A stretch of 64,000 bases of DNA from Nematopogon swammerdamellus (taxonomy: Eukaryota; Arthropoda; Insecta; Lepidoptera; Adelidae): contig OX336349.1 of assembly GCA_946902875.1 (NCBI GenBank), positions 9,199,891 through 9,263,890 of the forward strand, in the 5' to 3' direction. Both the position numbers and the translations under genes were made by a program. Below, piece by piece: positions 20,915-30,800 of this stretch. The notes beneath the pieces are model-generated. The model searched no databases and was not told where the DNA came from. It worked only from the letters and a program-made list of their open reading frames with translations. How positions within the stretch are numbered: the first letter of the stretch is position 1; the number at the start of each line of letters is the position of its first letter.

Positions 20915-21926
20915 TCAATACTAATAATAAATCTGTCATCTGGTCATGGAGTAAGTTTCTTTGTCTTATGATATGATATATTGCGTTTGCAGACTCTATG
21001 TATGATACTCAAACTTAGTTGACGATTTTTAGAAATACTTTCTTCATGTATGTATCAGGGATGTTGCGGATGCGTTTTATTTGACATCCGCGGATACGGA
21101 TGCAGATGCTGATTTTTGGACGCTCACATCCGCGGATGCGGATGCGGATGCGGATGTTAACAAGATGCTTGAAGAGCCGGTTAGTTTAAGTCCTTGAATA
21201 AAAGAGATTATGCTTTTAATATCTTTTATTGATCAATCAATTTTTAGTAAGAAAATTTCAAGATTTGGCTATTCATTTTCATTTTCATTTTCATCCGCCT
21301 TAAAATAAGTCCAAATCTCACTTCGTACCGGTGTTGACATTGTTGTTACACTTTATGAATAACATTCACTTCTGGGACACTATACTTTGCCGCACTTTAA
21401 ACAGTGGAAGTGGAATACTCGAGTCGGAAATTCAACTTAGAAGACGCGTCGTCGCGCGTGTTTAGTTAGACACGCTTGCATACACGAAACGTGACGGAAT
21501 GAAATGACGCAATAATAATGGAAAACAAAGTCGTCAGCACTGCACTGCACCGTCGCACAGCATATTCCCTTCCTATTGGTCAATTGCAGCGCGCGCCACT
21601 CGCGGACTCCGCCCAATTTCATTCAAGTCTCAACCTGCACTACATCCGCATCCGCATGAGTTCCGCATCGATTTAATGCGGATGCGAATGCAGATGCGGA
21701 TGTCAAAATCAATGCGGATGCTCCGCATTTACGGATGCGGATGCGAATATCCGCAACATCCCTGGTATGTATGTATGTTCCTCCATAACTGGAATTATGC
21801 TAAGATGTGGCTCTTATACAAACCGAATTGTTCTGCGCGCCGAAATAAAGGTACGGTAGTGGGCTTACTTACTTTCTCCTTTTTTAATACAAATTTCACG
21901 CGAGCGAAGCCGCGGGCAAAAGCTAG
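20915..21926 (+). mobile_element. Non-autonomous Helitron, carrying a hAT-like insertion
   Basis: Starts A|TCAATACTAATAATAAATC and ends at the hairpin 'CGCGAGCGAAGCCGCGGGC' plus CTAG (21923-21926). Without the internal insertion (21056-21764 plus one 8-bp duplication) it matches the compact element at 53822-54158 in order and content, including the GCGCGCCGAAATAAAGGTA block. Confidence 0.8.
21056..21764. mobile_element. hAT-like non-autonomous element (709 bp) inside a Helitron
   Basis: Terminal inverted repeats are CAGGGATGTTGCGGATGCG on the left and the complement of CAGGGATGTTGCGGATATTCG on the right. A perfect 8-bp target duplication, GTATGTAT, flanks it (21048-21055 and 21765-21772). 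Eight-bp duplications and CA...TG ends fit the hAT superfamily. Both subterminal regions are packed with GCGGAT/GGATGC hexamer repeats in opposite orientation, likely transposase binding sites by analogy with hAT elements. No transposase ORF is present. Confidence 0.85.
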
Positions 21927-22017
21927 ATTTCATCATTTTAGCCTAGAACGACCCAGCATCGATGACTTGAAGCGCAGATTCCAGAGTGTTCTATTTGCAG
22001 AGTGTTCTATTTCATAA

Positions 22018-22134
22018 TCAATACTAATAATAAATTATCTGTAAGGAATGGTCATGGAGTAAGTTACTTTGTTTTATGAGGATATGGCGTTTATAGACTC
22101 TATCTAGAGTATGATACTAAAACTAAATTATTGT
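22018..22134 (+). mobile_element. Helitron 5' fragment
   Basis: A|TCAATACTAATAATAAATTA matches the start of the 20915 and 53822 elements, then breaks off at about 22134 where a second Helitron-type flank ('TAGGAAAGAGTTAGCATATA') begins. That flank is also found before the 20317 element, so a larger block was duplicated. Confidence 0.6.
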
Positions 22135-22170
22135 AGGAAAGAGTTAGCATATAATAAGTGTAAGCTTATG

Positions 22171-22283
22171 TCTATCTCTACTCTCTACTTCTTATAAAAT
22201 GGAACGTATGTCTGTATGTATATATGATGTACGTATGTTTGAGGTAAACTCCGGAAGGACTGAACTGATTTTGATGTGGTTTG
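22171..22283 (+). mobile_element. Second Helitron 5' fragment
   Basis: TCTATCTCTACTCTCTACTT, then CTTATAAAATGGAACG and 'GAGGTAAACTCCGGAAGGAC', as in the 20317 element. It is cut off by SINE sequence. Confidence 0.55.
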
Positions 22284-22450
22284 CACCGTCGCGTCGGTCG
22301 AAACGGCTATGTAATAAATAGTTCATGTTTTCCGTCCAGTTCAATGTAGCCGACATGAAATGAAGCACTGGCATGGCACCTAGTTCACGCGGTGTTATAG
22401 GCTGACATCACGGCTGTTGTGGGTGATGAAGCGAACCGTGTCAGTTTATT
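22284..22450 (+). mobile_element. SINE 3' half (5'-truncated)
   Basis: CGTCGGTCGAAACGGCTATG followed by the family tail, with 'GACATCACGGCTGTTGTGGG' and 'CCGTGTCAGTTT'. The head is missing. Confidence 0.75.
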
Positions 22451-22897
22451 TCTCAATTCAAAAATACATTATTAAAGTTGTTCAAACGAATAAATATTGT
22501 GTGTGCCACTTCTACTCGTAACATATACTGGATCAGCAATCTCTGACAGTCTGTAGGTGATGTTTGTGTGTGTTTTACTTACCAGGCAACTAATGTAATT
22601 TCAGTGGGTAATCATAAAAATGTTTTCGAACTATTTGTAATATTATTAGAGACAGACTAACATGTATATAAAACAACCGTCTATTGGACAACCGTTAGGT
22701 TAGTTTAGACGGAAGTGAATTACTTTTATGATTGTCAAATAATTATGAAACTGTTCACATAAATGTTATTTAAGGTGTACAATAAAATATTTGAATATTT
22801 GAATTTGAATTTGAGTTCCCATAAAAAATAAATTGGCGATTTTTAGACATTTTTTCTGTAATCTTTTATGTAGGAATTTTTTTATCTTTTTTTTACA

Positions 22898-23008
22898 TGA
22901 AATGAAGGGAAGCACTGACAAGGAACCTAGTTCACCCCGTGTTATAGGCTGGCATCACGGATGTTTTAGGTGATGTAGCCAAACGTGTCAGTTCACATAA
23001 AAAAAAAT
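22898..23008 (+). mobile_element. SINE tail inserted in Helitron sequence
   Basis: ACATGAAATGAAGGGAAGCA to the poly(A). Both flanks carry the same ~37-bp Helitron-derived block (GGCGATTTTTAGACATTTTT near 22834 and GACGATTTTTAGAAATC near 23011), differing at a few bases. This reads as an unusually long target duplication or a local tandem duplication. Confidence 0.7.
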
Positions 23009-24015
23009 TGACGATTTTTAGAAATCTTTTCTGTAATCTTTGTGTATGTATGTTCCTCCATAACTCTTACACCGATCATCCGAATTCTATGAAACTTAGT
23101 ACAAGCACATTCAACTACACGTGACACAGGATAGGCTTATAAAAGTCAGTTCCGGTTACGCTAAGATGTGGCTCTCATCATAGCTGGGCGCGTTATCGTT
23201 AATCCGTTAATCCGTTATTAACGAAGTTAACAATGTGCCTAACTTTTTAAAGATAGCGTTAATGTACAAAACTATTAACGGACTTAAATTCCGTTAATAG
23301 TTTTTATTTCGTTAACTTTAAGTCCGTTATCCGTTAACTCTATCTTGTATCTATCTCTACGTACGATAATTATCGTACGAAATTCCAACTCTGATCGTGT
23401 CCGTACATGTTCGTTCCTCGCCTCACTCAAACAATGTTGGCAACACTGGACGCCACTCCTGGACGATACTCGAGTTAGATACAGTTACTTCTTACTACTA
23501 CTTACTACATATAACTTCAGTGGAGAAAATTTTCAAATCTTAAACTCGAATCATCAAATTATTCCACTTGTTTGTACGTAACATCACATCACTAGCACAA
23601 CATAACCTATTCTATTATATTATAAACATAAATAAAGCTAACCTAGCCAATGTAACCATCTTTGTTGTGTTGCGTGTTTAAATGATTAACTAAGTAAATG
23701 GCAATACAGTGCCTGATTAATAGAATTACTCTTAAAATAAAATAAAAACTCATGAATTATGAAAGTTTAATAATCAATTCGATATATACGATTAACGCTA
23801 ACGAATTAACGAACTTTCATTAACTTCCGTTACATTAGCGTTGAACTAACGCTCTGGTGATTAACGAAGTTAAGTTTTTGAGTAACGGAAGTAGGATTAA
23901 CGAAGTTAAATTTCTAATTAACGGTGCCCACCTTTGGCTCTCATACAGATCGAATTGTTCCGCGCGCCGAAATAAAGGTACGGTAGCGGGCCTCTCCCTT
24001 ACTTAGTTACGTTTT
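23009..24015 (+). mobile_element. Helitron fragment carrying a second hAT-like insertion
   Basis: Sequence on both sides of 23179-23936 matches the interior of the 53822-54158 Helitron (CCTCCATAACTCTTACACCG on the left; GCGCGCCGAAATAAAGGTAC on the right). The terminal hairpin and CTAG end are absent. Confidence 0.7.
23179..23936. mobile_element. hAT-like non-autonomous element (758 bp) inside a Helitron
   Basis: Ends are CATAGCTGGGCGCGTTA on the left and the complement of CAAAGGTGGGCACCGTTA on the right. A perfect 8-bp target duplication, GCTCTCAT, lies at 23171-23178 and 23937-23944. Subterminal regions are dense in GTTAAC/CGTTAAT motifs in both orientations. The element differs in sequence from the one at 21056-21764 but has the same design. 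The internal 78-codon ORF (23345-23581) shows no transposase feature. Confidence 0.85.
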
Positions 24016-25018
24016 TCTGTCTCTACATATAAGTTATAATAATTGTACATTTAAATATAAATGTTTTACGGGTGATTCTTTGATTTCTTGTGATTCTGAA
24101 ATGCGTAGTAAGTACCGTCATACCCGAAACAGATGAACAATATTTGGAGTGTAAAATAAGTATCAGAGAGTAGAATCAGAGATCAGAAGTGATTCAAGAC
24201 CGTGGCACGCTGAAATTCGCAGTTTCTGCCAACCCCACTGGGAGACAGGCGGCGTGATGTTATAGAAGTTAATAGTTATTTATAATTTATTTAGACAACA
24301 ATTTATTTACGTAGGTACTTCCAAAGCTTCAAGTACTCAAACTGAATAACGACAATGTATAATAATAATATACGAATAATAAACGAATATGTCAATGTTA
24401 GATGGAATTTTCTGTGGTAAAAATTTAATAATCCTCAAAGAATATAAGCTCCGGAAATAATAATATGGGTGTCTAACACTTGACAACAGCTCAAAGTGTC
24501 ACACCAAAATACAATTCAAAACAGCACGTCACAAAGATAAAACGTTATTTACTCACCACTACAGCGCTCTCGTGTGTCAGTTTGCAAACGGAAATAGCGC
24601 ATTAACGCGCTTACATTTAATCATTGAAGAAAGTTTGAATGAAACTCCACTACTCAGTCGGATCAACGAAATCATTTATTACTATAATTTACATTAATTT
24701 GCTAAGCCTTAAACAAATTTGGTCCACTGACTAACAATTAATGGTACCTTATACTTTAATCTGAACAGTATAGTGTTAACTTTTTATTTTCAGTTGAAGC
24801 TTTACTTCTGACAAGTGATTTTTTTTTATATATCTAAATCAAATATTACACCAATAAAGTTGTTCAGATTAGGTTACAGAATTAACAGAATTCCTAAGTA
24901 ACAATCATATGATTGGTAAGGTTCACCAATTTTTATATCGTCCATATGTACTCATCAGTGCGATTGCTAGGGCTAGGTCTGCACACATCACTATGGAAAG
25001 GTTTGTCGTTACAGATAG
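24016..25018. other. AT-rich intergenic region
   Basis: No gene is seen. It should include the 3' UTR of the minus-strand gene that ends at 25019; a minus-strand AATAAA lies at about 24783-24788. Confidence 0.4.
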
Positions 25019-25810
25019 TCAGTGGTCGGTGCAGATAGGGTACATAATCTGGTATGGAATACAATTTTCAATAACAAGAGTAGCCGTAACAGCACTATTC
25101 GTAACCTTTTGCACTTTGGTAGACATTATGGTCTTAGTAACTTCGATTTTTACGATATTTCTATGCTTTTTTCTTGCGCGTTCTATCGCATCCGATATCT
25201 CAGCTATTTGAAGCTGTTCCTTATGTCTTACTTCCTTCCTCGATAAAGCCGGAGTTGATCTATGAAAATATAAGTATTTTGGATCTCTTTCTGTATCTGA
25301 AGCTTTACCTTCTTTATACAAAGCTGAATTTGCAATTTCTGATGGTTCTATGTTTATGTTTACCATACTTACATTTTCTTTAGGCATGCTTAAACTAACA
25401 TTTTTATCTCTGAAATCATGGTCAAGTTTACGAGATTCATTATCCGTATAGCCGATGACGTTATCCTGAAAGCAAGGTTGCGCATCGGCACGTGCTGTTA
25501 CACATATAGGATTAACAGTAACTGTCCTGCTGACATCATGTTTAATAGTCTTAGTGACAGTTATAGTATGTTTGTGAAGGTCAAAATCCTTATCTACTTG
25601 TCCAAGGGATTGCGGGATCCCGTCATTTTTATCATCTACCTTGTTTCCTACATAACTGACAGGTTGTCGGTCTACATAGATGTACTTGTAATCTTCAGTA
25701 GTTGTAGGATTGCTGCTGTAGAACATGTCCCAGAGACTAAAACAGTCTGTTTGGATTGGTGATATGAAGATTAAACACGTGATGGTGAACGTAAGGCGCA
25801 GTACAGCCAT
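25019..25810 (-). CDS. Secreted protein of unknown family with VTVTKT motifs
   Basis: A 263-residue open frame beginning MAVLRLTFTITCLIFISPIQ, a clear signal peptide. A TTTTGTTTCAG acceptor lies just upstream (exon starts at 25818), so a 5' UTR exon probably exists further right; the ATG at 25810 is the first after that acceptor. The mature protein has two similar Thr/Val blocks, THTITVTKT-type (TITVTKTIKHDVSRTVTVNP) near the middle and KIEVTKTIMSTKVQKVTNSA near the end. Each is followed by a Cys pair (NPICVTARADAQPC; ENCIPYQIMYPIC). This suggests a duplicated small domain. Two NVS sites could carry N-glycans. An acidic linker with a possible dibasic region (RARKKHR) precedes the second block. 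No known family was recognised, and transposon origin seems unlikely. The presence of a signal peptide and splice acceptor favours a real host gene. Confidence 0.75.
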   Translation of the reverse strand: MAVLRLTFTITCLIFISPIQTDCFSLWDMFYSSNPTTTEDYKYIYVDRQPVSYVGNKVDDKNDGIPQSLGQVDKDFDLHKHTITVTKTIKHDVSRTVTVNPICVTARADAQPCFQDNVIGYTDNESRKLDHDFRDKNVSLSMPKENVSMVNINIEPSEIANSALYKEGKASDTERDPKYLYFHRSTPALSRKEVRHKEQLQIAEISDAIERARKKHRNIVKIEVTKTIMSTKVQKVTNSAVTATLVIENCIPYQIMYPICTDH

Positions 25811-26397
25811 CCTGTTATCTGAAACAAAAGTGTAAATGTTTGTATCAGTTTTTTTTTCTAACAAAATATGCGAAGGTATTAATTTGATTGATCTGTTTGA
25901 TACAATCAAGAATGAAAGTAGTTAATACGCCCGTATGCTGCATGAGCTCAGATGTCTATTTACTGTGCTATACAAAGATAAATCTTTTAATAGAATGTAT
26001 TTGTAAGAAGGAGAGCTTATCGCATGAGTGCAGACCATAGAAATAAACTAACACCACAGCTCTAAAACATTCTCATTTTTATCCAGATGCAGATCCAGGT
26101 CTAAATACAGAGAATAAAATAAAAGTCTGAAGCATCTTACGCGTGCTCGGATACTCTACGACGTTCTAAACAATCGCTGTTTGCTTACACCAAAAAGACC
26201 TTGTGCATACCTTGAACATAATAACAAGGAGAGAATTTTCATTTTTAGCCCGTTTTAAAAACGTGTTTGTTTATTTTATTTTTTTTTTTTTTTTTTCTCC
26301 TTTTTAGTCTTGGGTTTGTATTATATACCACCTAGGTATCTAGGCGACCGACCGGAAATACGATGCCAATGTCATAGATGCGTTATATGTTAATGTT
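25811..26397. other. Upstream region of the secreted-protein gene
   Basis: No coding sequence is seen. The 5' UTR exon and promoter of the minus-strand gene are expected here or beyond the SINE. A long T run lies at about 26276-26297. Confidence 0.35.
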
Positions 26398-26768
26398 TTT
26401 TTTTATGGAAACTGACACGGTTGGCTACATCACCTACAACTCCGTGATGTCAGCCCATAACACCGGGTGAACTAAGTGCCATGTCAGTGCTTCACTTCAT
26501 TTCATGTCGGCTACACGAAACTGGGCGGAAAACACGAACTATTTACATAGCCGTTTCGACCGACGTTTCGCTCAGTGCAGGGATACCAACCCGCGCTGGA
26601 TAAATCCTACCACCCAGTAAAGTAAGAGGGGAAGGGATCTACAGTTTTACTTGGAATCCGAACCACGGTCAGCCTCCAACGGTCGAGCGGTCACCCATCC
26701 AAGAACTGACCACGCTCAGCGTTGCTTAACAACAGTCGACCGACCGCACCACTGAGCTACCGAGGCTG
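26398..26768 (-). mobile_element. Full-length composite tRNA/5S-headed SINE
   Basis: Read on the minus strand, the head is CCTCGGTAGCTCAGTGGTGC (tRNA A-box-like). GTTAAGCAACGCTGAGCGTG and TTCTTGGATGGGTGACCGC follow; these match the internal control region of 5S rRNA (AAGCA.CG...TACTTGGATGGG.GACCG). Then comes GTGGTTCGGATTCC, a tRNA B-box-like site. A unique body, the common tail GACATCACGGAGTTGTAGG-type, and poly(A) complete it. This is the best-preserved copy in the window, with the copy at 41563-41948 next. Confidence 0.85.
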
Positions 26769-26941
26769 ACTAATAGAATACTATTACGAGTTAATATTGC
26801 GTTGTCATCGAGTGCTGACCTATGTTTAAAGTTTAAAGTCTCTAGCTAATCGGTAAGTTATTTTAAAATAGATTGCAAATTATGTACCGAACAGACAAGT
26901 AAATAAATAAATAGACAGACAAGAAAGCATGTTGATAATAA

Positions 26942-27170
26942 AAAAGTTAAATTACAAATTTAAAAAACCCCCGACTCTTAAAAAGTCAAAAATAATTTCC
27001 GTTTACTTACTTAAAGTAGTCGGTAGACCGCTAAGTAAATTCCCGCGCAACTTTCGAGTCTTTATATTTAATTTACTTAGCGGTCCCCCGACTCCTTTAA
27101 GTAAGTAAACGGAAATTATTTTTGACTTTTTAAGAGTCGGGGGTTTTTTAAATTTGTAATTTAACTTTTA
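26942..27170. repeat. Long snap-back palindrome (~100-bp arms)
   Basis: The left arm (AATTACAAATTTAAAAAACC, CCCCGACTCTTAAAAAGTC, ATAATTTCCGTTTACTTACT) is mirrored by the right arm (AGTAAGTAAACGGAAATTAT, GACTTTTTAAGAGTCGGGGG, AAATTTGTAATTTAACTTTT). The centre is of roughly 20-30 nt around 27043-27068, with a few mismatches and small gaps. The right arm is collinear with a repeat copy at 51895-52040, so the left arm appears to be an inverted duplicate. Confidence 0.85.
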
Positions 27171-27361
27171 TTTCAAGCTTTTTAAAAAAAACCGCATGCA
27201 AATCGGTCCACTTTTTAAGATAATTATTTTTTTTATTACTTAATTACTTTATTACTTGATTACAAACATAGCTAAGAACCATCCCGATTAAACAGGCTTC
27301 CTAATAAAAAAAACCGCATCCAAATCGGTCCATCCGTTTGGGAGCTACGATGCCACAGACA

Positions 27362-27396
<35 letters not shown>

Positions 27397-27436
27397 AACT
27401 TATAACACCCCTCCGTTTTTTTCGTCGGGGGTTAAA
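26966..27436 (+). repeat. Interspersed repeat bounded by AACCCCCGAC / GTCGGGGGTT, with (CA)n
   Basis: The repeat runs from the palindrome through 'CTAAGAACCATCCCGATTAA', 'AAACCGCATCCAAATCGGTC' and a (CA)n microsatellite (27361-27393), to TTCGTCGGGGGTTA. A second copy at 51895-52260 has the same blocks in the same order. The short inverted ends suggest a DNA element, but no target duplication was established. Confidence 0.55.
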
Positions 27437-28596
27437 AATGATTGTTGTCATAGCTGTTGTCAAACTCGGTAGCTTGGTGATGATCCGTATGGATACGGAA
27501 CCCTAAAAATGTGAAGAGGCTCAAGGGAAAACGCTCTTGTAATGCGAGGATCATTATATGGATTTTTTTTTAATAATCCTCTATAGTCGTAGAGCAATAT
27601 TAAATCAGTTTTTTCTATAATTCGATACACATTTGAACAATACACCATGTATTTAGCAAATTTTCTCTGGGGCATTAGATTTATTTATTCAATAATAAAG
27701 TAAATTATTATATACCTTTAGCAGAAACGGATATCTTGATTTAGACGTCTGGACTGGTATGAACCAGAATCACTCTATGTCACAATATCACATCACTTCT
27801 TTCTTCGTGCAGCGTACACAGAGACGGTTAAGAACAGATTGGCGATCCCTAGGTCGATGTAACAAAGTCATACCTTAATAGGTAGCTTTCCTAGAAAACA
27901 CAAATCGGTCACGTGCGAGTCGAACTCGTGTGGAGAGGGTTCCGTTGTCCATTCCGATTTCCGTGAGAATTTTAAGACTTAGAATTTTTAGATTTTTCTG
28001 TAAACCTAATTGCAATTTATTTTTTTTGTTTTTCAACATTTTGGACTCAGTAGTTTCGGAGATAAGGTATATCTTTAACTATGCATTTAAAATGTATATA
28101 ATTCGTTTTTATTTCTTATAAAGAGCCATTTCCAGAAATACGCCACATGATGCACTTGAAAAAAAAATTTACTTTCTAATTTGTCCCCCAAAATCGAAAT
28201 TAGTTCATTAACGCTATACGTCAGTGATCAATCTCTATATATATCAAATGTAAACTCTTTTCGTCCAGTTGATTCGGAGAAAATAAAATTTGACAGACGG
28301 ACAGACAGATAGACAGACATAAGAGTGATCTTATAAGGGTTCCCTTTTTTTCCTTTTTTGAGGTACGGAACGCTAATAAGCGGAAAAGGATTATCAAGTA
28401 GGGACGGCTCGTACATCATTAACTAATGTGTTAGAGTAAGCATGAATCATAGGTGTGGCAGGCAGATAGTTTCATAGTACGGGTAGGTAAACACCGGCGG
28501 AGGTGGCGGCGCGCCGGTACATACTCCTAAGCTCATTACCCGTCTCTTCTGTGAACGAAAATACGATGAGTAAATATGTTATTTTTAGGAATCCGT
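27437..28596. other. Repeat-derived spacer
   Basis: Contains fragments of the 'GTGCGAGTCGAACTCGTGTG...GGGTTCCGTT' repeat (about 27900-28015) and of the 'ACAGACGGACAGACAGA..GTGATCTTATAAGGGTTCC' repeat (28285-28375). No gene is seen. Confidence 0.45.
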
Positions 28597-28766
28597 AGCC
28601 GTGTATACTGCTATGTAAATAGTTTGTGTTTTCCGTCCAGTTCAGTGTAGCCGGCACGACCGAAGGGAATCACTGACGTGGCACCAAGTTCACCCGGTGT
28701 TATGGGCTGACATCACGGATGTTGTAGGTCATGTAGCCAACCGTGTCAGTTTCCATAAAAAAAAAA
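28597..28766 (+). mobile_element. SINE 3' half
   Basis: Family sequence from GCTATGTAAATAGTTTGTGT through 'GACATCACGGATGTTGTAGG' to poly(A). The head is missing. Confidence 0.75.
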
Positions 28767-28944
28767 CCGTATGCTGGCCTTATAAAATAGGTACCCGGTA
28801 TCTGTCCGTCCGTCCGTCTGTCTGTCACTCGCGCTTTCCGAGGTGGCAGGATTACTCCAGAACATGAGAATCAATAAATAAATATTTACAAAAATAATTA
28901 AATAGTCAATTTAGCCATTTCACCATAGAAACATTTTTGAAATT

Positions 28945-29080
28945 TATTTACATACATATGTATATAGCGTCACGCCTGTTTCCTGGTAGGGTAGGCAGAG
29001 ACAAGGGATCTCCACGTGCCATGATCCTGGTGCGAAATTTATATTTTATACGGTTATTGACAAAATATTATTCTAGTGGA
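28945..29080 (+). mobile_element. LINE fragment ('GCGTCACGCCTGTTTCC' family)
   Basis: 'TATATAGCGTCACGCCTGTT' and 'GGTAGGCAGAGACAAGG...CCACGTGCCATGATCC' recur at about 39440-39515 ('GCGTCACGCCTGTTTCCCGG'). Multi-copy 3'-end-like sequence; no coding content survives. Confidence 0.5.
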
Positions 29081-29147
29081 CCGCGGCACTTGTCTACCCA
29101 GGTCATGGCTGCGTTGTAGAAGTAGTCGGGTAAAAAGTATTTATATT

Positions 29148-29472
29148 ACTTTTTTTTATGGAAACTGACACGGTTGGCTACCTCACCTACAGCATCCGTG
29201 ATGTCAGCCCATAACAGGGGGTGAACTTGGGGCCACGTCAGCATTCCCTTCGGTCGTGCCGGCTACACTGAACTGGACGGAAAACACAAACTATTTACAT
29301 AGCCGTTTCGACCGACCTTTCATTCAGTGCGGTGGTACCAACCCGGGCGGGTTAAACCCTACCACCTTGTAATATAAGAAGGGAGTCATATCCCTTAGTC
29401 GCCTTTTACGACATACACGGGGAGAGATGCAGTGGGGATATTCTTTTAAAGTACCGGCCCCACACGGTACAA
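29148..29472 (-). mobile_element. SINE copy, 'GCCGGTACTTTAAAAG' head subfamily
   Basis: Nearly full length in reverse: T-run, GAAACTGACACGGTTGGCTA, body, 'GTCGCCTTTTACGACATACA', and the end 'TTCTTTTAAAGTACCGGCCC'. Confidence 0.8.
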
Positions 29473-29569
29473 ACTTATTATGTGGTATATTATAGTGTAG
29501 TATATTATAGTTTATCATACTTAGTTATATTGATTTTTATTATATTTCACATTCCCACACTCAAGTCTA

Positions 29570-29742
29570 TTGCTACTACCTATGTACTTATATCTCACCA
29601 CATACGACTCTCAAACAACCAAAAGGTGACTGGGAGAAATCTCTGCAAGGGATAAGTTCGCCTTTGCCCCTCATGTAAATTACTTATCGTATGTTACTGT
29701 AAAATGTTTTGGAGTAATAAATATTTTTTTCTATCTATCTAA
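29570..29742 (+). mobile_element. LINE 3' end with (TCTA)n tail, second copy
   Basis: 'AGAAATCTCTGCAAGGGATAA', 'GTTTTGGAGTAATAAATATT' and a short TCTATCTATC tail, as at 447-590. Confidence 0.65.
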
Positions 29743-30086
29743 GAAGCAAAGACAACAAGTCATATTAGTAGAAATGTTGCAGTCGCAGACGTATTGATGA
29801 AATCGAATAGAGGTACGGGTTGTAGAGCGTCGTCCCTGTCGCACATTATCGTTACATTACATTACAGTACTGTACCGTAGAATTGATCCAAACACATGAA
29901 AAGTTAAAGATAAGTATAGGGAATGTTCTAGGTTTTCAATCTACAGAATTATCTTTAGTGAACTTCGACCTTGAGTTTCTAGAAAAAAAATTTCAACATT
30001 CCTCTATTTTTGCGGCAATTTCTATTGTAAAAATATAAGGAATTAATATATATATTTTTTAGTTTTTCACCAAATACAATTTTTTT

Positions 30087-30380
30087 TCGGCCGGGGCTGC
30101 CGCGAACAGGGCAGAGGACCTCAAACGCAATAAATACGGTGATCTTGCCGACAGTTTTCACTTTGTTGCTTTTGCTGTAGAGACGCTCGGCCCGTGGAGT
30201 TCTGGTGCCAGGAGTTTCCTGAAGAAGCTCGGGAAGCTTCTAGTCGATGTAACTGGTGTCCCGCAATCGAAGGCTTACTTCATCCAACGAGTTAGCCTTG
30301 CCATCCAGCGGGGAAATGCCGCAAGTGTGCTAGGTACTTTTACCTTAGATTCTTTTGATAACTATTTTAATATTGTTTAG
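30087..30380 (+). pseudogene. LINE reverse-transcriptase C-terminal relic
   Basis: One frame is open for 97 codons: HFVAFAVETLGPWSSGARS, then LVDVTGVPQSKAYFIQRVS and LAIQRGNAASVLGTF, ending in a natural stop. The 'AVETLGPW...RAG..L.QR.SLAIQRGNAASVLG' pattern is the conserved end of a widespread animal LINE ORF2. A related piece lies at 47097-47292. No catalytic domain is present, so this is a 5'-truncated insertion. Confidence 0.75.
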
Positions 30381-30529
30381 TTTGAGTTTTCATTATGTTT
30401 TTATAGTTTATTTTATATTATTTAGTGAAGCAAGATTTAAAAAATTTACAAGGCTAAAATTTTTAAAACTTATTAAAATAAAAACGACTTGCGCGCTATT
30501 CGCTTTGTTTTATCGTAAGCACCTTGTGG

Positions 30530-30800
30530 CGACTCCATCCCGCTCTAGTAAAGAGGAAACTGCCTAAAGGGGAAACGGGGGGCGGCGCCCTGTCCCCGCT
30601 TCCCATTCCGCTTGCGAGCTCCCGCTTTCCCGAGCGCATGACGTCACTATGAGTGGAAGAGGCTTAAGCTCGGCATGCATTTGCTGCCGGGAACTGCACT
30701 ATTGACAATGCGACTGACTACATCGTTTTCTATTGCATATGTCATCTCGTGCCACGTGATTGTTCAAACGCAGAGAGGCCGACTAATTACTTAAGACATT
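30530..30800. other. GC-rich island of unknown nature
   Basis: A G/C-rich patch ('AAACGGGGGGCGGCGCCCTG', 'CGAGCTCCCGCTTTCCCGAG', 'ATGACGTCACTATGAGTGG') in AT-rich surroundings. It has a CRE-like TGACGTCA and an E-box CACGTG, but no ORF or TATA context makes it a convincing promoter. Confidence 0.3.

Noticed and set aside
23345..23581. A 78-codon ORF inside the hAT-like element as a transposase remnant
   Set aside because: No zinc-finger, DDE or dimerisation motif is visible, and the length is expected by chance.
26680..26760. A 5S rRNA gene
   Set aside because: Only the internal control region is 5S-like; it is embedded in a SINE with tRNA-like boxes and a poly(A) tail, and recurs in several copies.
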